A DNA stretch of 64,000 bases from Janthinobacterium sp051380875 (GCF_051380875.1 NZ_JBNYXW010000017.1:62001-126000); one strand, 5' to 3'. Shown: positions 15,798 to 25,049, counted from the stretch's first letter. The notes: generated by a model from the sequence alone, not told the origin. Made by a program: numbers and translations.

Positions 15798-17474
15798 ATG
15801 CCCCCGCTCGATTCGAGTCAGAATGTCATGAAAAAATGCAGCAACCCGGAGCACCCGCACTGTACGTTCTGGGTCTTGCCTGGGGAAAACGTCTGCGCGG
15901 CCAACCACCCGCAAGCGACGATTGCTCCCAGCAGCTACGACCTGTTGACCGCACTGCGCAGCGCCCGTTCCGAGCAATCGGCAACGGCGCCTGCGCACGC
16001 CCCTGCTACTGACGCTGACGCTTGTACTGCGCCGCTGACTTCCATGGCCGCTGCCATTGCACCTGTGGCGGCTACGGGCATGGCCGCAGCCGCCCGTGCG
16101 AGCATGCCGCCGGCACACGTCCCCGCAGCGCCCGCTGCCGCCATGCCAGCGCCAACCGCAAGCATGGCCCCTGCCCGCCCGGCTTACCAGCCCGTGCAGG
16201 CGCACCTGCACATCAGCGGCTTCGATCCCCGCGCGGCGGGCGGGCGGCAAACCTTGAAAATGGAATTGCGCGGCATGCTTGCTGCCTGCGCGCCACAGCT
16301 GACCTTGCGCCTGCGCTCGGACCTGATACCGCGCGGCGGCGTGCAGCATGATTTCGTGCGTACCACGCGCGGCGACTGGCGGCCTGTGTTTGTCGAGTTT
16401 TCCTCGCGCAACAAGGAACACGGGCAATACCAGATCGAGGTGGAAGTGCACAGCCACGCCGATGGCGCCGTGGCGCAGAAATGGGTGTGCACGTTTGTCA
16501 TCCTGGTGCCGCGCCGCGACGCCACGCTGACAGAAATCCACCAGATCTTCCTCAGCACGCACAAGAACGTGCGCGTGATGGCCGATGACGCCTCGATTGC
16601 CCGCGTCACGGGTGGCGACGGCTGCAATCTCGACATCACGGCGCGCAATGCCGGCATTGCCCACATAGACTTGTCTGCCCCGCAAGGCAAGATCGACATG
16701 GGCTTTACCACCATTGCCTGGGACGAGGAATTGATCGAGGTCGACCTGCCCGCCGCCAGCGACTGCCATCCGCATCCCAGCCATGCAGCTTGCCTCGTGA
16801 ATGCGGCGCCGGAAGCGGGTGAACAGCGCCAGATCCGCCTGTTTGCGCTGGAAGAGTGCCTGCTGGGGCGTTTTGAGCTGGTCGATCCGGAAGCCGATGT
16901 GCTGCTCAGCCATTTCAGCCCCGACGGCCAGGACAACAATGGCCTGACGCGCCGCCTGTCGGGCCGCCACGCCATCATCCGGCGCGGCCAGCAAGGCTTT
17001 GAAATCGAAGATGTATCGCGCTATGGCCTGCTGCTCGACGGTGTCTGGCCCGGCAAGCACAAGCCCGTCGCCCTGCGCCTGGGCATGCGCATCGAACTGT
17101 CGGCCAGCATCAAGGGCATCGTCGTGCTCAGCGTCACTGCCATCCTGGCGCACGGCGTGATCTTGCACCGCATCGACCACGGCGAGCGCGCCGAGTGTTT
17201 TTATCTGCTGCTGCCCGAAGCCCAGCCCACCCTGGCGGCCCACGCCGCCACGCCACAGGCCGCCTTCCTGCCCGTGCTGTTTCACCGCCACGGTGGTTTC
17301 TGGCATGTGGACACGGCCAGCGGCAAGGAAACGCCACTGGCGCCCGCCACCGCACTCGACAAGCTCAGCGGTTTCGCGCGGCATAACCGTTTCGCCAGCG
17401 AAGCGTATCCGGAATGCTGGATCATCCGCACCGAAGGCGCGGCGCTGTGCGACAGCACCTTGCAAACCGCGTAA
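15798..17474 (+). CDS. FHA-domain protein with Cys-rich N terminus
   Basis: A 558-residue protein. It opens with a small Cys/His cluster (KKCSNPEHPHCTFWV, then VCAANHP), continues with about 100 residues of low-complexity Ala/Pro/Met, then a beta-rich region (residues about 135-300). From about 355 there is an FHA-like module: LLGRFELVDPEADVLLSHF, TRRLSGRHAIIRR, FEIEDVSRYGLLLDG. FHA modules bind phosphothreonine, so it is a probable partner of the PP2C upstream and of the kinase at 20011. The start follows AGAGGGC. A Met ten codons later is an alternative. No membrane segment seen. Exact function unknown. Confidence 0.75.
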   Translation: MPPLDSSQNVMKKCSNPEHPHCTFWVLPGENVCAANHPQATIAPSSYDLLTALRSARSEQSATAPAHAPATDADACTAPLTSMAAAIAPVAATGMAAAARASMPPAHVPAAPAAAMPAPTASMAPARPAYQPVQAHLHISGFDPRAAGGRQTLKMELRGMLAACAPQLTLRLRSDLIPRGGVQHDFVRTTRGDWRPVFVEFSSRNKEHGQYQIEVEVHSHADGAVAQKWVCTFVILVPRRDATLTEIHQIFLSTHKNVRVMADDASIARVTGGDGCNLDITARNAGIAHIDLSAPQGKIDMGFTTIAWDEELIEVDLPAASDCHPHPSHAACLVNAAPEAGEQRQIRLFALEECLLGRFELVDPEADVLLSHFSPDGQDNNGLTRRLSGRHAIIRRGQQGFEIEDVSRYGLLLDGVWPGKHKPVALRLGMRIELSASIKGIVVLSVTAILAHGVILHRIDHGERAECFYLLLPEAQPTLAAHAATPQAAFLPVLFHRHGGFWHVDTASGKETPLAPATALDKLSGFARHNRFASEAYPECWIIRTEGAALCDSTLQTA

Positions 17475-17869
17475 GAACACCTCCCAGATAGTAGCTAGCG
17501 CGGCGCCAGCACGAGAAAGATCAGCGACAGGCCGAGTATAAACACCGCTTCCAGTGAGAAAACGAGTGCGGGAATCTGCAATTCAGGCGGAATTTTCATG
17601 GCGACACCTTCATCTGGTCAAACAACTGTTTACAGCATAGCGCGTCATGCGTCGAATACATTATCAGTCGCACAATACACTTGACCTGCCGGCACGGCTT
17701 GCCGAGCTCACCTCCAGATCCGCCTCGATACAAAATTTAACAAATAATTGACAGATATTCTGCAATTAGCCTCCCTTTACGCCCCTTGATACTGTATATT
17801 CATCCAGTTAATATCCCCATTGTTTCACAAAGCGTACACACAGCGCCCGCATGGCGTTTTACATTTTCT
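17475..17869. other. 395-bp gap between the FHA and YdjM-like genes
   Basis: Apart from the minus-strand miniprotein at 17495-17599, this stretch is AT-richer than its surroundings and carries no recognisable gene. The part near 17740-17830 probably contains the promoter of the downstream hydrolase-like gene. No terminator is evident. Confidence 0.5.
17495..17599 (-). CDS. 34-residue single-pass membrane miniprotein
   Basis: An ATG with GAAGGTG about 6 nt upstream opens a 34-codon frame. The product has a short polar start (MKIPPELQIP), one Glu, then a continuous hydrophobic helix (VFILGLSLIFLVLA) ending in Pro-Arg. This is the layout of small bacterial membrane proteins. It converges on the FHA gene with 20 bp between stops. 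No homologue is recognised. It is supported only by ribosome site and composition. Confidence 0.45.
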   Translation of the reverse strand: MKIPPELQIPALVFSLEAVFILGLSLIFLVLAPR

Positions 17870-18463
17870 ATGGCTTCCAACAAAGCGCATCATGCGACTG
17901 GTTGGGCTGCCGGCGTGATCGCCGCAGCTCTCGTCGCGCACGCTGGCGCCGGCGGCCCCTATCAAGTGCTGAGCATGCTCGCCTTTGTCATGGGGGCGCT
18001 GGGCGGCACGGCGCCGGACTGGCTGGAAGTGGCCTGGTGGGCGCGCACGCACCGCTTGTGGATCACGCACCGCACCTGGACCCACTGGGGACTGGCCTGG
18101 ATCGCCCTGCTCGCCTACACGTACCTGCAATTGCCGCACCACGTCTGGGCGCCACCCCTGTTCGGCTTTGCCGCAGGCGGCATCATGCATCTGCTGGCCG
18201 ATTGGCCCAATCCGCTGGGCGTGCCGTGGATTTTCCGCCGCCACTCGCTGCGCTGGTGGAAAAGCGGCCGTCACGACATCATCGTCATCCTTGCCGCCTG
18301 GCTGGCCGCCACCGTGGTGGCCGACCATGTGTTTTTTGACGGCATCCATCGCCAGCGCACCCTGCTTGCCCTGGATAGCTTGCTGCACTGGTGTGCAGAA
18401 ACACTGCGTGCGCTCTGGGCGGATCTGCAACAGTGGCAGGAACGCTGGCGCCTGGGCGGCTGA
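17870..18463 (+). CDS. YdjM-like (DUF457) membrane-bound metal-dependent hydrolase
   Basis: A 197-residue inner-membrane protein with four to five hydrophobic segments. His/Asp motifs typical of the family are APDWLE, WITHRTWTHWG, IMHLLADWPNPLG and RHDIIVILAAW. The family is annotated as metal-dependent hydrolase; E. coli YdjM is LexA-regulated. The start is uncertain: this ATG lacks a good ribosome site, and an upstream TTG at 17786 in the same frame would add 28 residues. It shares no operon with its neighbours. Confidence 0.75.
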   Translation: MASNKAHHATGWAAGVIAAALVAHAGAGGPYQVLSMLAFVMGALGGTAPDWLEVAWWARTHRLWITHRTWTHWGLAWIALLAYTYLQLPHHVWAPPLFGFAAGGIMHLLADWPNPLGVPWIFRRHSLRWWKSGRHDIIVILAAWLAATVVADHVFFDGIHRQRTLLALDSLLHWCAETLRALWADLQQWQERWRLGG

Positions 18464-18559
18464 CGCCAAGCTGAAGCCCCGCTACCGCAATCGCCGGCTG
18501 CATGGCTGGCCGCCAGCGCTGGCGCAAGGCCGGATTGACCCTGCACGCGCTTTGAAGCG

Positions 18560-19444
18560 TCAGGCGGGGCGCAGCGGCGCCTTCGGCAGAGGGATGAATT
18601 CCGTCTCGCCCGGCACCTGGCCCATGCGCTGGGCGCTCCAGTCGTCGGCCGCCTGCGCCAAACGCTCCTTGCTCGACGAGACAAAATTCCAGAACAGGTA
18701 GCGGTGGCCATCCAGCGGCTCGCCGCCGATGACGACGAATTGCGCAGCAGCGCTGCCGGCAGTCACCACCGCTGCGGCGCCCGCCTCCAGCAAGGCCATG
18801 GTATGCGGCACCAGCGCCACGCCATCGACCAGCACTTCACCGCTGATCGGGTAAATCGCCGCTTCCGCCGGCAAGCCATCCAGGCGCAACGTTCTTCCCG
18901 CCTGCAGCGCCACGTCCAGGTACAGCGTCTGCATGTAGGTGCGCACGGGCGACGTCTGGCCAAAGGCCGTGCCAATCAACACCTTCACCACGGCGCCATC
19001 GAGCGGCACGACGGGAATGTCGGCCTGCGGCGTGTGCGTGAAACCCGGCTCATCCTCTTCGTGCGACTTGGGCAGCGCGGCCCACAATTGCAAGCCGTGC
19101 GTGCGGTGCGGCTGGCCAGCCAAGTCGTGCGGCGTGCGCTCCGAATGCACGATGCCGCGCCCCGCCGTCATCCAGTTGATGGCGCCAGGTTCAATGCGCT
19201 GGTTCGAGCCGATGCTGTCGCGGTGGTCGATCGCGCCTTCGAACAAGTAGGTGACGGTGGCCAGGCCGATATGCGGATGGGGGCGCACGTCGTGGTTGGC
19301 GTCGGGCGCCACGTCGATGGGGCCGAAATGGTCAAAGAAAATGAAGGGGCCGACGGCCTGCTTGACGGCGGAGGGCAGCAGGCGCCGCACGACGAAGCCG
19401 CCACCGAGGTCTTTTTCGTGGCTTTTCAGGATGGCCGCACTCAT
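18560..19444 (-). CDS. Pirin-family protein
   Basis: A 294-residue bicupin. The N-terminal cupin has the metal ligands in RPHPHIGLATVTYLFEG and GIVHSERTP. FFDHFGP and the C-terminal YLFWNFVSSSKERL motif are characteristic of pirin. Some bacterial pirins have quercetinase activity and others act in stress or metabolism. Its ATG overlaps the stop of the OsmC gene by four bases (ATGA), so the two are translationally coupled and probably serve a common redox or xenobiotic response. Confidence 0.93.
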   Translation of the reverse strand: MSAAILKSHEKDLGGGFVVRRLLPSAVKQAVGPFIFFDHFGPIDVAPDANHDVRPHPHIGLATVTYLFEGAIDHRDSIGSNQRIEPGAINWMTAGRGIVHSERTPHDLAGQPHRTHGLQLWAALPKSHEEDEPGFTHTPQADIPVVPLDGAVVKVLIGTAFGQTSPVRTYMQTLYLDVALQAGRTLRLDGLPAEAAIYPISGEVLVDGVALVPHTMALLEAGAAAVVTAGSAAAQFVVIGGEPLDGHRYLFWNFVSSSKERLAQAADDWSAQRMGQVPGETEFIPLPKAPLRPA

Positions 19445-19839
19445 GCCAGCACCGTCGTCACTTCGGTTGTCACAGCCGTCATCAATTTATGCAGCGGGCA
19501 TTTTCCAGCCGCAGCCAGCAATTCCTGGCGCTGCTCGTCCGTCAAATCTCCCGTCAGGTGCAAGGTGGCGGCCAGGCGGTACACGCCCTTGCGCTCTTCG
19601 CTGGCATCGCGCTGGGTCGACACTTCCACGTGTTCGAGCGCGATACCCTTGTGTTTGGCGTACCAGACAACGGTGAGCGCCTTGCAAGCCGACAGGGCCG
19701 CGTCATACAGGTCGTGCGGCGACGGGCCGGCGTCCCTGCCCCCTTCGGCCACCGAGGCGTCGACAGAAATGATGTGATCGCGTACGTGCACGATGTGGCG
19801 CATGGCTTGCGACTGGTCGCGGATGGCAGTGATGGTCAT
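19441..19839 (-). CDS. OsmC-family peroxiredoxin-like protein
   Basis: A 132-residue OsmC/Ohr-superfamily protein, predicted to reduce organic hydroperoxides with paired cysteines. The motif GPSPHDLYDAALSACKALTV holds one conserved Cys and KCPLHKLM the second. AGGGAACGCC precedes the ATG. It is the first gene of a two-gene operon with pirin. Promoter not identified. Confidence 0.9.
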   Translation of the reverse strand: MTITAIRDQSQAMRHIVHVRDHIISVDASVAEGGRDAGPSPHDLYDAALSACKALTVVWYAKHKGIALEHVEVSTQRDASEERKGVYRLAATLHLTGDLTDEQRQELLAAAGKCPLHKLMTAVTTEVTTVLA

Positions 19840-19918
19840 GGCGTTCCCTGGAGCGTTTGGAAAGCCACAATTTACACCGTTTGCCCGCTTTGCGCAGAGC
19901 GCTCCCCCGGGCGCCTGA

Positions 19919-19981
19919 TTACTTGATGCGGAACAAGGCGTCCACCGTCTGCGCCATCTTGATGCCGGTGACCATCAGCAT
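19919..19981 (-). other. Short coding-like fragment after the kinase gene
   Basis: Twenty codons (MLMVTGIKMAQTVDALFRIK) with GAGGAC just before ATG. The frame stays open upstream into the kinase 3' end in another phase (..RERKNPED). It looks like natural protein sequence but is too short to judge; it may be a remnant tail or chance. Confidence 0.15.
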
Positions 19982-20010
19982 GTCCTCGGGATTTTTCCGC
20001 TCACGGCTAA

Positions 20011-22350
20011 TCAATCGAGCGTGCGCGCTACCCGGAAGCCTACGATGTCATTTGAGAACACGGTAGAAAAGCCATTGCGCAGGGCCGAGCGCAAATAGCG
20101 CGGGTGGTACAGCCACGAGCCGCCGCGCAGGATGCGCCGGCTGCTGTCGCTGCCCTCCTCCCACGCGCTGCCGTCGACGGGTGCGCCTGCATAATTGTCG
20201 TGCACCACGTCCTGTACCCATTCCCACACATTGCCATGCATGTCGAACAGGCCCCAGGGGTTCGGCGCGAAGGTGCCCAGGGGGCTGGTGCCGCCCCGGT
20301 ACACGCCGCGCGGGCCGCCGTTGTAGACATACAGGCCGTCGTAATTGGCTTGCTCGGTGCTGATGGTGTCGCCCACATTGAAGGCCGTGCGCGTGCCGGC
20401 GCGGCAGGCGTATTCCCATTCCGCTTCGCTGGGCAGGCGGTATTGCCGGCCGGTGCATTCGCCGAGCCACGCCAGGTACAGCTGCGCGTCGTTCCAGCTC
20501 ACGCCCACCACGGGGTGCAAATCAGTTTGCACGAAACCGGGGTTGTCCCAGTCCGTTTCCGCACCGCAGGCCTCCCATCGCGTCGCCTTGACGAAGGCGC
20601 GCCATTCGCCCACGCTGACGGGGTGGCGCGCCAGGGCAAACGGGCGCTCGATGCCGACCCAGTGCTGCGGCGTCTCGCGCTCCAGCCAGGTTTTTTGCGA
20701 GCCTGCCTGCAGGGCCGCCTTGTGCTCCATTTCGTGCGCGCCCATCTGGAAGCGGCCGCTGGGGATAAGCACCAGTTCCGGCCCCCGTCCCTGTCCCTGT
20801 CCCGCGCCATCGAGGAAATCGTCGCGCAGCACGCCATCGGCATTGGCTACTGGTGCGTCGGCCGGCGGCAATGGTGGCGCTGGCACCATCGGCTGCACCG
20901 GCTGGACTTGCTGCTGCGCAGTGCGGCTGGCCACCTGGCTGGCCACTTCGCGGCGCGCCCGTTCCTGCTCGGCGCGGTAGGCCGCCTCCGCCTTGGCAAC
21001 GGTGGCCTTGCGCTGCAGTTCCTGGTGCTCCTGCAGGGCGGTGGCCGCGTCGGCTTCGCGGCGCGCGCGCAGCTGGCCGCGCAGCGCTTCCTTGCGCAGC
21101 TTGCGCGCCTCTTCCGCCTCCACATGGCGCTGCGCCTCCTGCTCGCGGCGCAGCTTGTCCTGCCGCTGTTTTTCCAGCGCGGCCGCCTGGATCTCGGCCT
21201 TGCGGCGCTGCTCCAGTTCTTCCTGGCGCAGACTCGCTTCCTTCTGCGCTTCTGCGCGTGCCTGTCCGGCCGCCAGCGCCGCCTGCTTTTGCTGCTGCGC
21301 TGCGCGCGCCTGCTCCTGGCGCGCCTGTTCGGCCAGTTCTTCGGGCGACGGCCCCGCAGCGCGCTCCAGCGCTTCGAGCAAGGCTTGCACCGATTGCGGG
21401 CGCAATTCAACCGTCAGCGAAAAACCATTTTGCAGCACTTGCCACTGCGCGGCATTGAGCGCCTGCGGTGCCGATGGCAAATGGCTGGCGCTGCGCGCAT
21501 CGTCGAACGGCATGCGCCCTTCGAGCATCTGGTAAATCATCACCGCCACCGCATACACGTCCAGGCGCGGGCTGGGCTGGCGCTGGTGCGTGCCCGCCTC
21601 GGGCGCCCGGTAGCCGTGCGTGCCCGCGTTCGGCGTTTCCAGCGCCAGGCTGCTGCCCGCATTGCGCACGCGCGAGGCAATGCCGTAATCGAGCAGCTTG
21701 ATGTCGCCTTTCGCCGTCAAAAAGACATTGCCCGGCTTGATATCGCGGTGCACCAGCTTGTGCTTTTCCCATGCATACGACAGGGCCTCGGCCACTGGAT
21801 GCAGCAGCTGCTGCACGGTGGACAGCGCCAGCGCGCCCTGGCGGCCCAGGTAGTGCTCCAGGTCTTCGCCATCGAGGCATTCCATGATGATGAAATAGCT
21901 GGCCGTGGCCGGGTCCTGCGCCCACTCGTAGACGCGCACGATGTTTTCATGCGCCAGTTTGCGCGCCTGGGTGGCTTCCTCGATCAGCAGCTTGGCGTGC
22001 GTGGCGCTTTGCGTCAGCTGCGGAGGCAGAATCTTCAAGGCCACCATTTCGCTGCTGCCCAGCTCTGCATGCGTGGCCAGGTCGGTGGCTTGCCAGACCT
22101 GCCCCATGCCGCCCGTGCCAATCAGCCGTTCGAGCCGGTAGCGGCGGTTTTGCGGGCCGATTTCCTGCCCCGTCATGTAGCCCAGCTCCGTGCCCTGGCG
22201 CACGGGCGGGGGCGCAGGCATGCCAGCGGGCGGCGCGTATTCGGCGTCGAGGATGGCGTTCTTGCGGCTTTCAAATTCCTGCTCGCTAAGCAGCCCGTCG
22301 TCATGCAGGGCGCGCAGTTCACGCAGTTTGTCTCGTGCTTTTTGCATCAT
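20011..22350 (-). CDS. Ser/Thr protein kinase with C-terminal SUMF1/FGE-like domain
   Basis: A 779-residue cytoplasmic kinase. Residues 5-35 are SHOCT-like (ARDKLRELRALHDDGLLSEQ). The kinase domain (about 70-330) has GTGGMGQVW (78-86), Lys106 in VALKILP, HRDIKPGNVF (Asp203, Asn208), DYG at 221 instead of DFG, and GTHGYRAPE. An Ala/Glu/Arg-rich coiled coil spans about 335-500. A SUMF1/FGE-like domain follows (about 530-779: SGRFQMGAHE, LPSEAEWEYACRAG, GNVWEWVQD, LRGGSWL). The two cysteines used by true formylglycine-generating enzymes after RGGSW are absent, so it is probably a binding domain. It lies 21 bp after the zinc-ribbon gene, as an apparent operon. Confidence 0.9.
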   Translation of the reverse strand: MMQKARDKLRELRALHDDGLLSEQEFESRKNAILDAEYAPPAGMPAPPPVRQGTELGYMTGQEIGPQNRRYRLERLIGTGGMGQVWQATDLATHAELGSSEMVALKILPPQLTQSATHAKLLIEEATQARKLAHENIVRVYEWAQDPATASYFIIMECLDGEDLEHYLGRQGALALSTVQQLLHPVAEALSYAWEKHKLVHRDIKPGNVFLTAKGDIKLLDYGIASRVRNAGSSLALETPNAGTHGYRAPEAGTHQRQPSPRLDVYAVAVMIYQMLEGRMPFDDARSASHLPSAPQALNAAQWQVLQNGFSLTVELRPQSVQALLEALERAAGPSPEELAEQARQEQARAAQQQKQAALAAGQARAEAQKEASLRQEELEQRRKAEIQAAALEKQRQDKLRREQEAQRHVEAEEARKLRKEALRGQLRARREADAATALQEHQELQRKATVAKAEAAYRAEQERARREVASQVASRTAQQQVQPVQPMVPAPPLPPADAPVANADGVLRDDFLDGAGQGQGRGPELVLIPSGRFQMGAHEMEHKAALQAGSQKTWLERETPQHWVGIERPFALARHPVSVGEWRAFVKATRWEACGAETDWDNPGFVQTDLHPVVGVSWNDAQLYLAWLGECTGRQYRLPSEAEWEYACRAGTRTAFNVGDTISTEQANYDGLYVYNGGPRGVYRGGTSPLGTFAPNPWGLFDMHGNVWEWVQDVVHDNYAGAPVDGSAWEEGSDSSRRILRGGSWLYHPRYLRSALRNGFSTVFSNDIVGFRVARTLD

Positions 22351-22371
22351 CTAAGGTGAAACGCTTCCCAA

Positions 22372-24717
22372 TCAAGACTGCAAGGCGACGCCGCAGGCGA
22401 CGCAAAATTTGTCTTCCGGATGGCCAGCGCGCAGCGCGTGGCCGTTCTTGCAGCGCAGTAGCGCCATGCCGCCACCGGCCACCGGCTGCAGCGCCTGCGC
22501 CACGGCCACGCCCACTTGCGCCTGCGCCGCCAGGCCTTGGCTGTGCACCGCATTCTGCAACTCATTGTGCAACTTGATCAGTTCAAGCTGCTGGCGCCGT
22601 TCGCGCTCAAACTGGCCTTCCAGGTAGCTGCGCTCGTGCGCCACGCTGTCTTGCGCCATGCGCAGCGCGTCGGGCGGCGCGATGCTGTTCTCGGCCGCCG
22701 CCAGCGCCGCCAGTGCGTGCAGCTGTTCGGCGCTCATGCCCGCCTGCAGCTGCGTTTTCAGCACCTGCGCCAGCACGGCCGCATTCGGCCCTTGCGCCAG
22801 GGCCACCTTGCCCGTGTCGCTCAGGGTGCCGATTTTCTCGATGCGGTCGATGTCGATGCGCGCCAGTTCGGCCGCATGCGCCTGCTGCGCCAGCAAGGCT
22901 TCGTATTCGCCCTTCCAGCGCGCGTAATCGCTTTCGCGCTGCTGCGCCATGGCCAGCAAGTCGCGCTGCCACTGGGTTTCCTGCTCCAGCTGGCGCAGCT
23001 GCTGACGCTGTTCCTCGATGGCCAGCGCGTCGAGCTGCGCCAAATGCGTTTGCTGCTGCAACTGGCGCGCATACACGCCGTCGGCCTCGATGGTGCGCAA
23101 CAGCTTTTCCTGCTGCGCGATGGCATCCTCGCGCGCGCCGCCACGGCGTAGCGCCGTGATCTTTTCCCCGATGTCCGCCGCCTGCACCTGCGCCGCTTCA
23201 TCCTTGTGCGCCTCGGCGCGCAGCAGTTCGCGCTGGCGCGCCAGCTGCATTTGCTCTTCCCATTCCTGCACCCGCTCCGCTTCGCGCTTGCGCGCCGCAT
23301 TTGCCAGCATGAGTCCCTGCCAGGCTGCCTTGTGCTGTTCCGCTTCGAGCTGCGCTTCGCGCTGCGCCGCAGCCATCTCGGCGTGGCGCAGGCGCGCCAG
23401 CTGGGCGCGGCGCCCCGCTTCATCGTCGATCAGCAGCGCGTTGTCGATCTGCTGGGCGATGGCCTGCAAATGTACCTGGTGCGTAAAGCGCTGCTGCGCC
23501 AGCTGGATCTGCTCGCGCCCGTTCAGCTGCGACAATTCCAGCTCGCTGCGCATCTTGATGGCGGCCAGCGCGCGCACGTGCTCCCAGTTGGCCGCTGCAT
23601 CGGCGTGCTGCGCACCTTTCTGCACCAGTTCCTGTTCCAGCTCGCCCAGCGCCAGCGCGGCACCATGGTCGAGCGCCTGGCGCCGCGATTTCGCCTCCAG
23701 GATGCGCCCATACAGGTCGATCTGGCGCCCGCGCAGCGCTTGCAGGCGCTCCGCCTCCTGGTGGCCCAGCTCGGCCTTCCCGGCCGTCGCCTCCTGCTGC
23801 AGCTCGGCGCGCCGGTGCGCGTGGCGCGCCGCCATTTCTTCACGCCGGATGCGCTGCCATTCTTCCTCGTCATACAGCCCGTCGAGCTGTTGCATGCGCT
23901 CCAGGCTGCGCTGTTCCAGCTCGTGCGCCGGCAAGCCGCCCAGCCACAGCGTGCCGATGCTGGCGCCAGCGTCGCCATCGCTACCATCGGCAGCGCGTTT
24001 GTCGTGGCGCAAACTCAGCGTTTCCACGCCCGCCACGGCCAGGCCGCTGGGCGCCAGGCGCTGCGTCAGCGCCGACTGCAGGCGTTCGTTCAATTCGGGA
24101 CGCAGGTCGGCATTCGCGTCCATCTCGCGCAGCGCGCGGCTGCCGACGAATTCCAGCGCGATCTGGCGCACGGAGGGCAGCAGCAAGGCGTGCAAATGGG
24201 CGCGCGTGACAGCGCCCGGCGCGCGCATGAACTGGCGCGCGAACGCATCGGGCTGGCCCAGCGCGATGTCGACGCGCACGGTAGCGGCGACGCTGAGCAT
24301 TTCCGTGCTGGCCAGGTCGGGCAGGTCGAACGCGAGGCTCAGTGCATCGGCGCGTGCGATCAGCACTTCGGCCGGGCGCGCCGGCAGCAGCGCAGGCAGG
24401 CGGGCAAAGAAGGCGGCGCCGTCGTAGTCGCCAGCCGGTATCAAGGTGAAAGCGTCCGTTTGCACGATCCAGGCGCGCGACTCGGCGGGCACCTGCAGGC
24501 GCCGCGCGGCGCTGCCGAACAGCGAGGACAGCTCGCGCACGCCAAAGAACAGGGCCAGCTGCGCGTCGGCCAGGCGCCATTGGTTGGCATGCAGCACCGT
24601 GTCGCTGTCGGGCGCGCCCAGCGACAGGCCGCACTGGGCGCAATAGCCGGCAGCGGCGCCGTTCTTGTGCTCGCAACGGGGACAGCGGGCGCCGCCAAAA
24701 CCAAACAATTGGAACAT
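22372..24717 (-). CDS. SPFH-like coiled-coil protein with zinc ribbons at both ends
   Basis: A 781-residue protein with no homologue I can name. An N-terminal zinc ribbon uses Cys12, Cys15, Cys26 and Cys29. Residues about 70-245 look like an SPFH/band-7-type domain (LASTEMLSVAATVRVDIALG, FVGSRALREMDANADLRPEL). About 250-700 is a long Gln/Glu/Arg/Ala coiled coil. A second zinc ribbon sits at the C terminus (Cys756, His760, Cys772, Cys775). AGGAGT precedes the ATG. SPFH plus zinc-ribbon proteins form membrane-associated scaffolds. Here it is co-transcribed with the kinase, suggesting a scaffold or substrate. Confidence 0.7.
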   Translation of the reverse strand: MFQLFGFGGARCPRCEHKNGAAAGYCAQCGLSLGAPDSDTVLHANQWRLADAQLALFFGVRELSSLFGSAARRLQVPAESRAWIVQTDAFTLIPAGDYDGAAFFARLPALLPARPAEVLIARADALSLAFDLPDLASTEMLSVAATVRVDIALGQPDAFARQFMRAPGAVTRAHLHALLLPSVRQIALEFVGSRALREMDANADLRPELNERLQSALTQRLAPSGLAVAGVETLSLRHDKRAADGSDGDAGASIGTLWLGGLPAHELEQRSLERMQQLDGLYDEEEWQRIRREEMAARHAHRRAELQQEATAGKAELGHQEAERLQALRGRQIDLYGRILEAKSRRQALDHGAALALGELEQELVQKGAQHADAAANWEHVRALAAIKMRSELELSQLNGREQIQLAQQRFTHQVHLQAIAQQIDNALLIDDEAGRRAQLARLRHAEMAAAQREAQLEAEQHKAAWQGLMLANAARKREAERVQEWEEQMQLARQRELLRAEAHKDEAAQVQAADIGEKITALRRGGAREDAIAQQEKLLRTIEADGVYARQLQQQTHLAQLDALAIEEQRQQLRQLEQETQWQRDLLAMAQQRESDYARWKGEYEALLAQQAHAAELARIDIDRIEKIGTLSDTGKVALAQGPNAAVLAQVLKTQLQAGMSAEQLHALAALAAAENSIAPPDALRMAQDSVAHERSYLEGQFERERRQQLELIKLHNELQNAVHSQGLAAQAQVGVAVAQALQPVAGGGMALLRCKNGHALRAGHPEDKFCVACGVALQS

Positions 24718-25049
24718 GTGTGACTCCTGATGATCATTTATTCACGCGACGGGGCCGCCATGCCGATTCTAGCAGGACGGCCGGTGCTGCACTTGCCGCA
24801 CGCCGAGTGTGCACGGCATTGCGCAACATCAAATAATGCCATGCGGCAATTACATTCATATGCCCGGATACAGGGCTAATCAGCCCTCAATTCAAGCACT
24901 CGCGTGCCAGCCGCGCCCCAGGGCGTTTCAGCGCCGCTTTTTTGCAGGCCATGCCGCCAAAACCACGGCTGGTCGCATGCGCATGGCGCAGCGGCACGCG
25001 CCTGGCTACAGTGCATGCATACCCACCCGCCGCCCCGAAAGGAACGATC
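24718..25049. other. 332-bp gap without a recognised gene
   Basis: This intergenic stretch separates the divergent zinc-ribbon gene and a small exported protein, so it must hold both promoters. No clear -35/-10 pair, repeat or RNA structure was recognised. Confidence 0.4.

Noticed and set aside
15777..17480. 567-codon minus-strand frame opposite the FHA gene
   Set aside because: A GC-driven shadow frame; the plus strand shows an FHA domain and normal codon use.
20104..22359. 751-codon plus-strand frame opposite the kinase
   Set aside because: Composition is low-complexity Ala/Arg/Leu/His, and the minus strand has complete kinase and SUMF1-like motifs.
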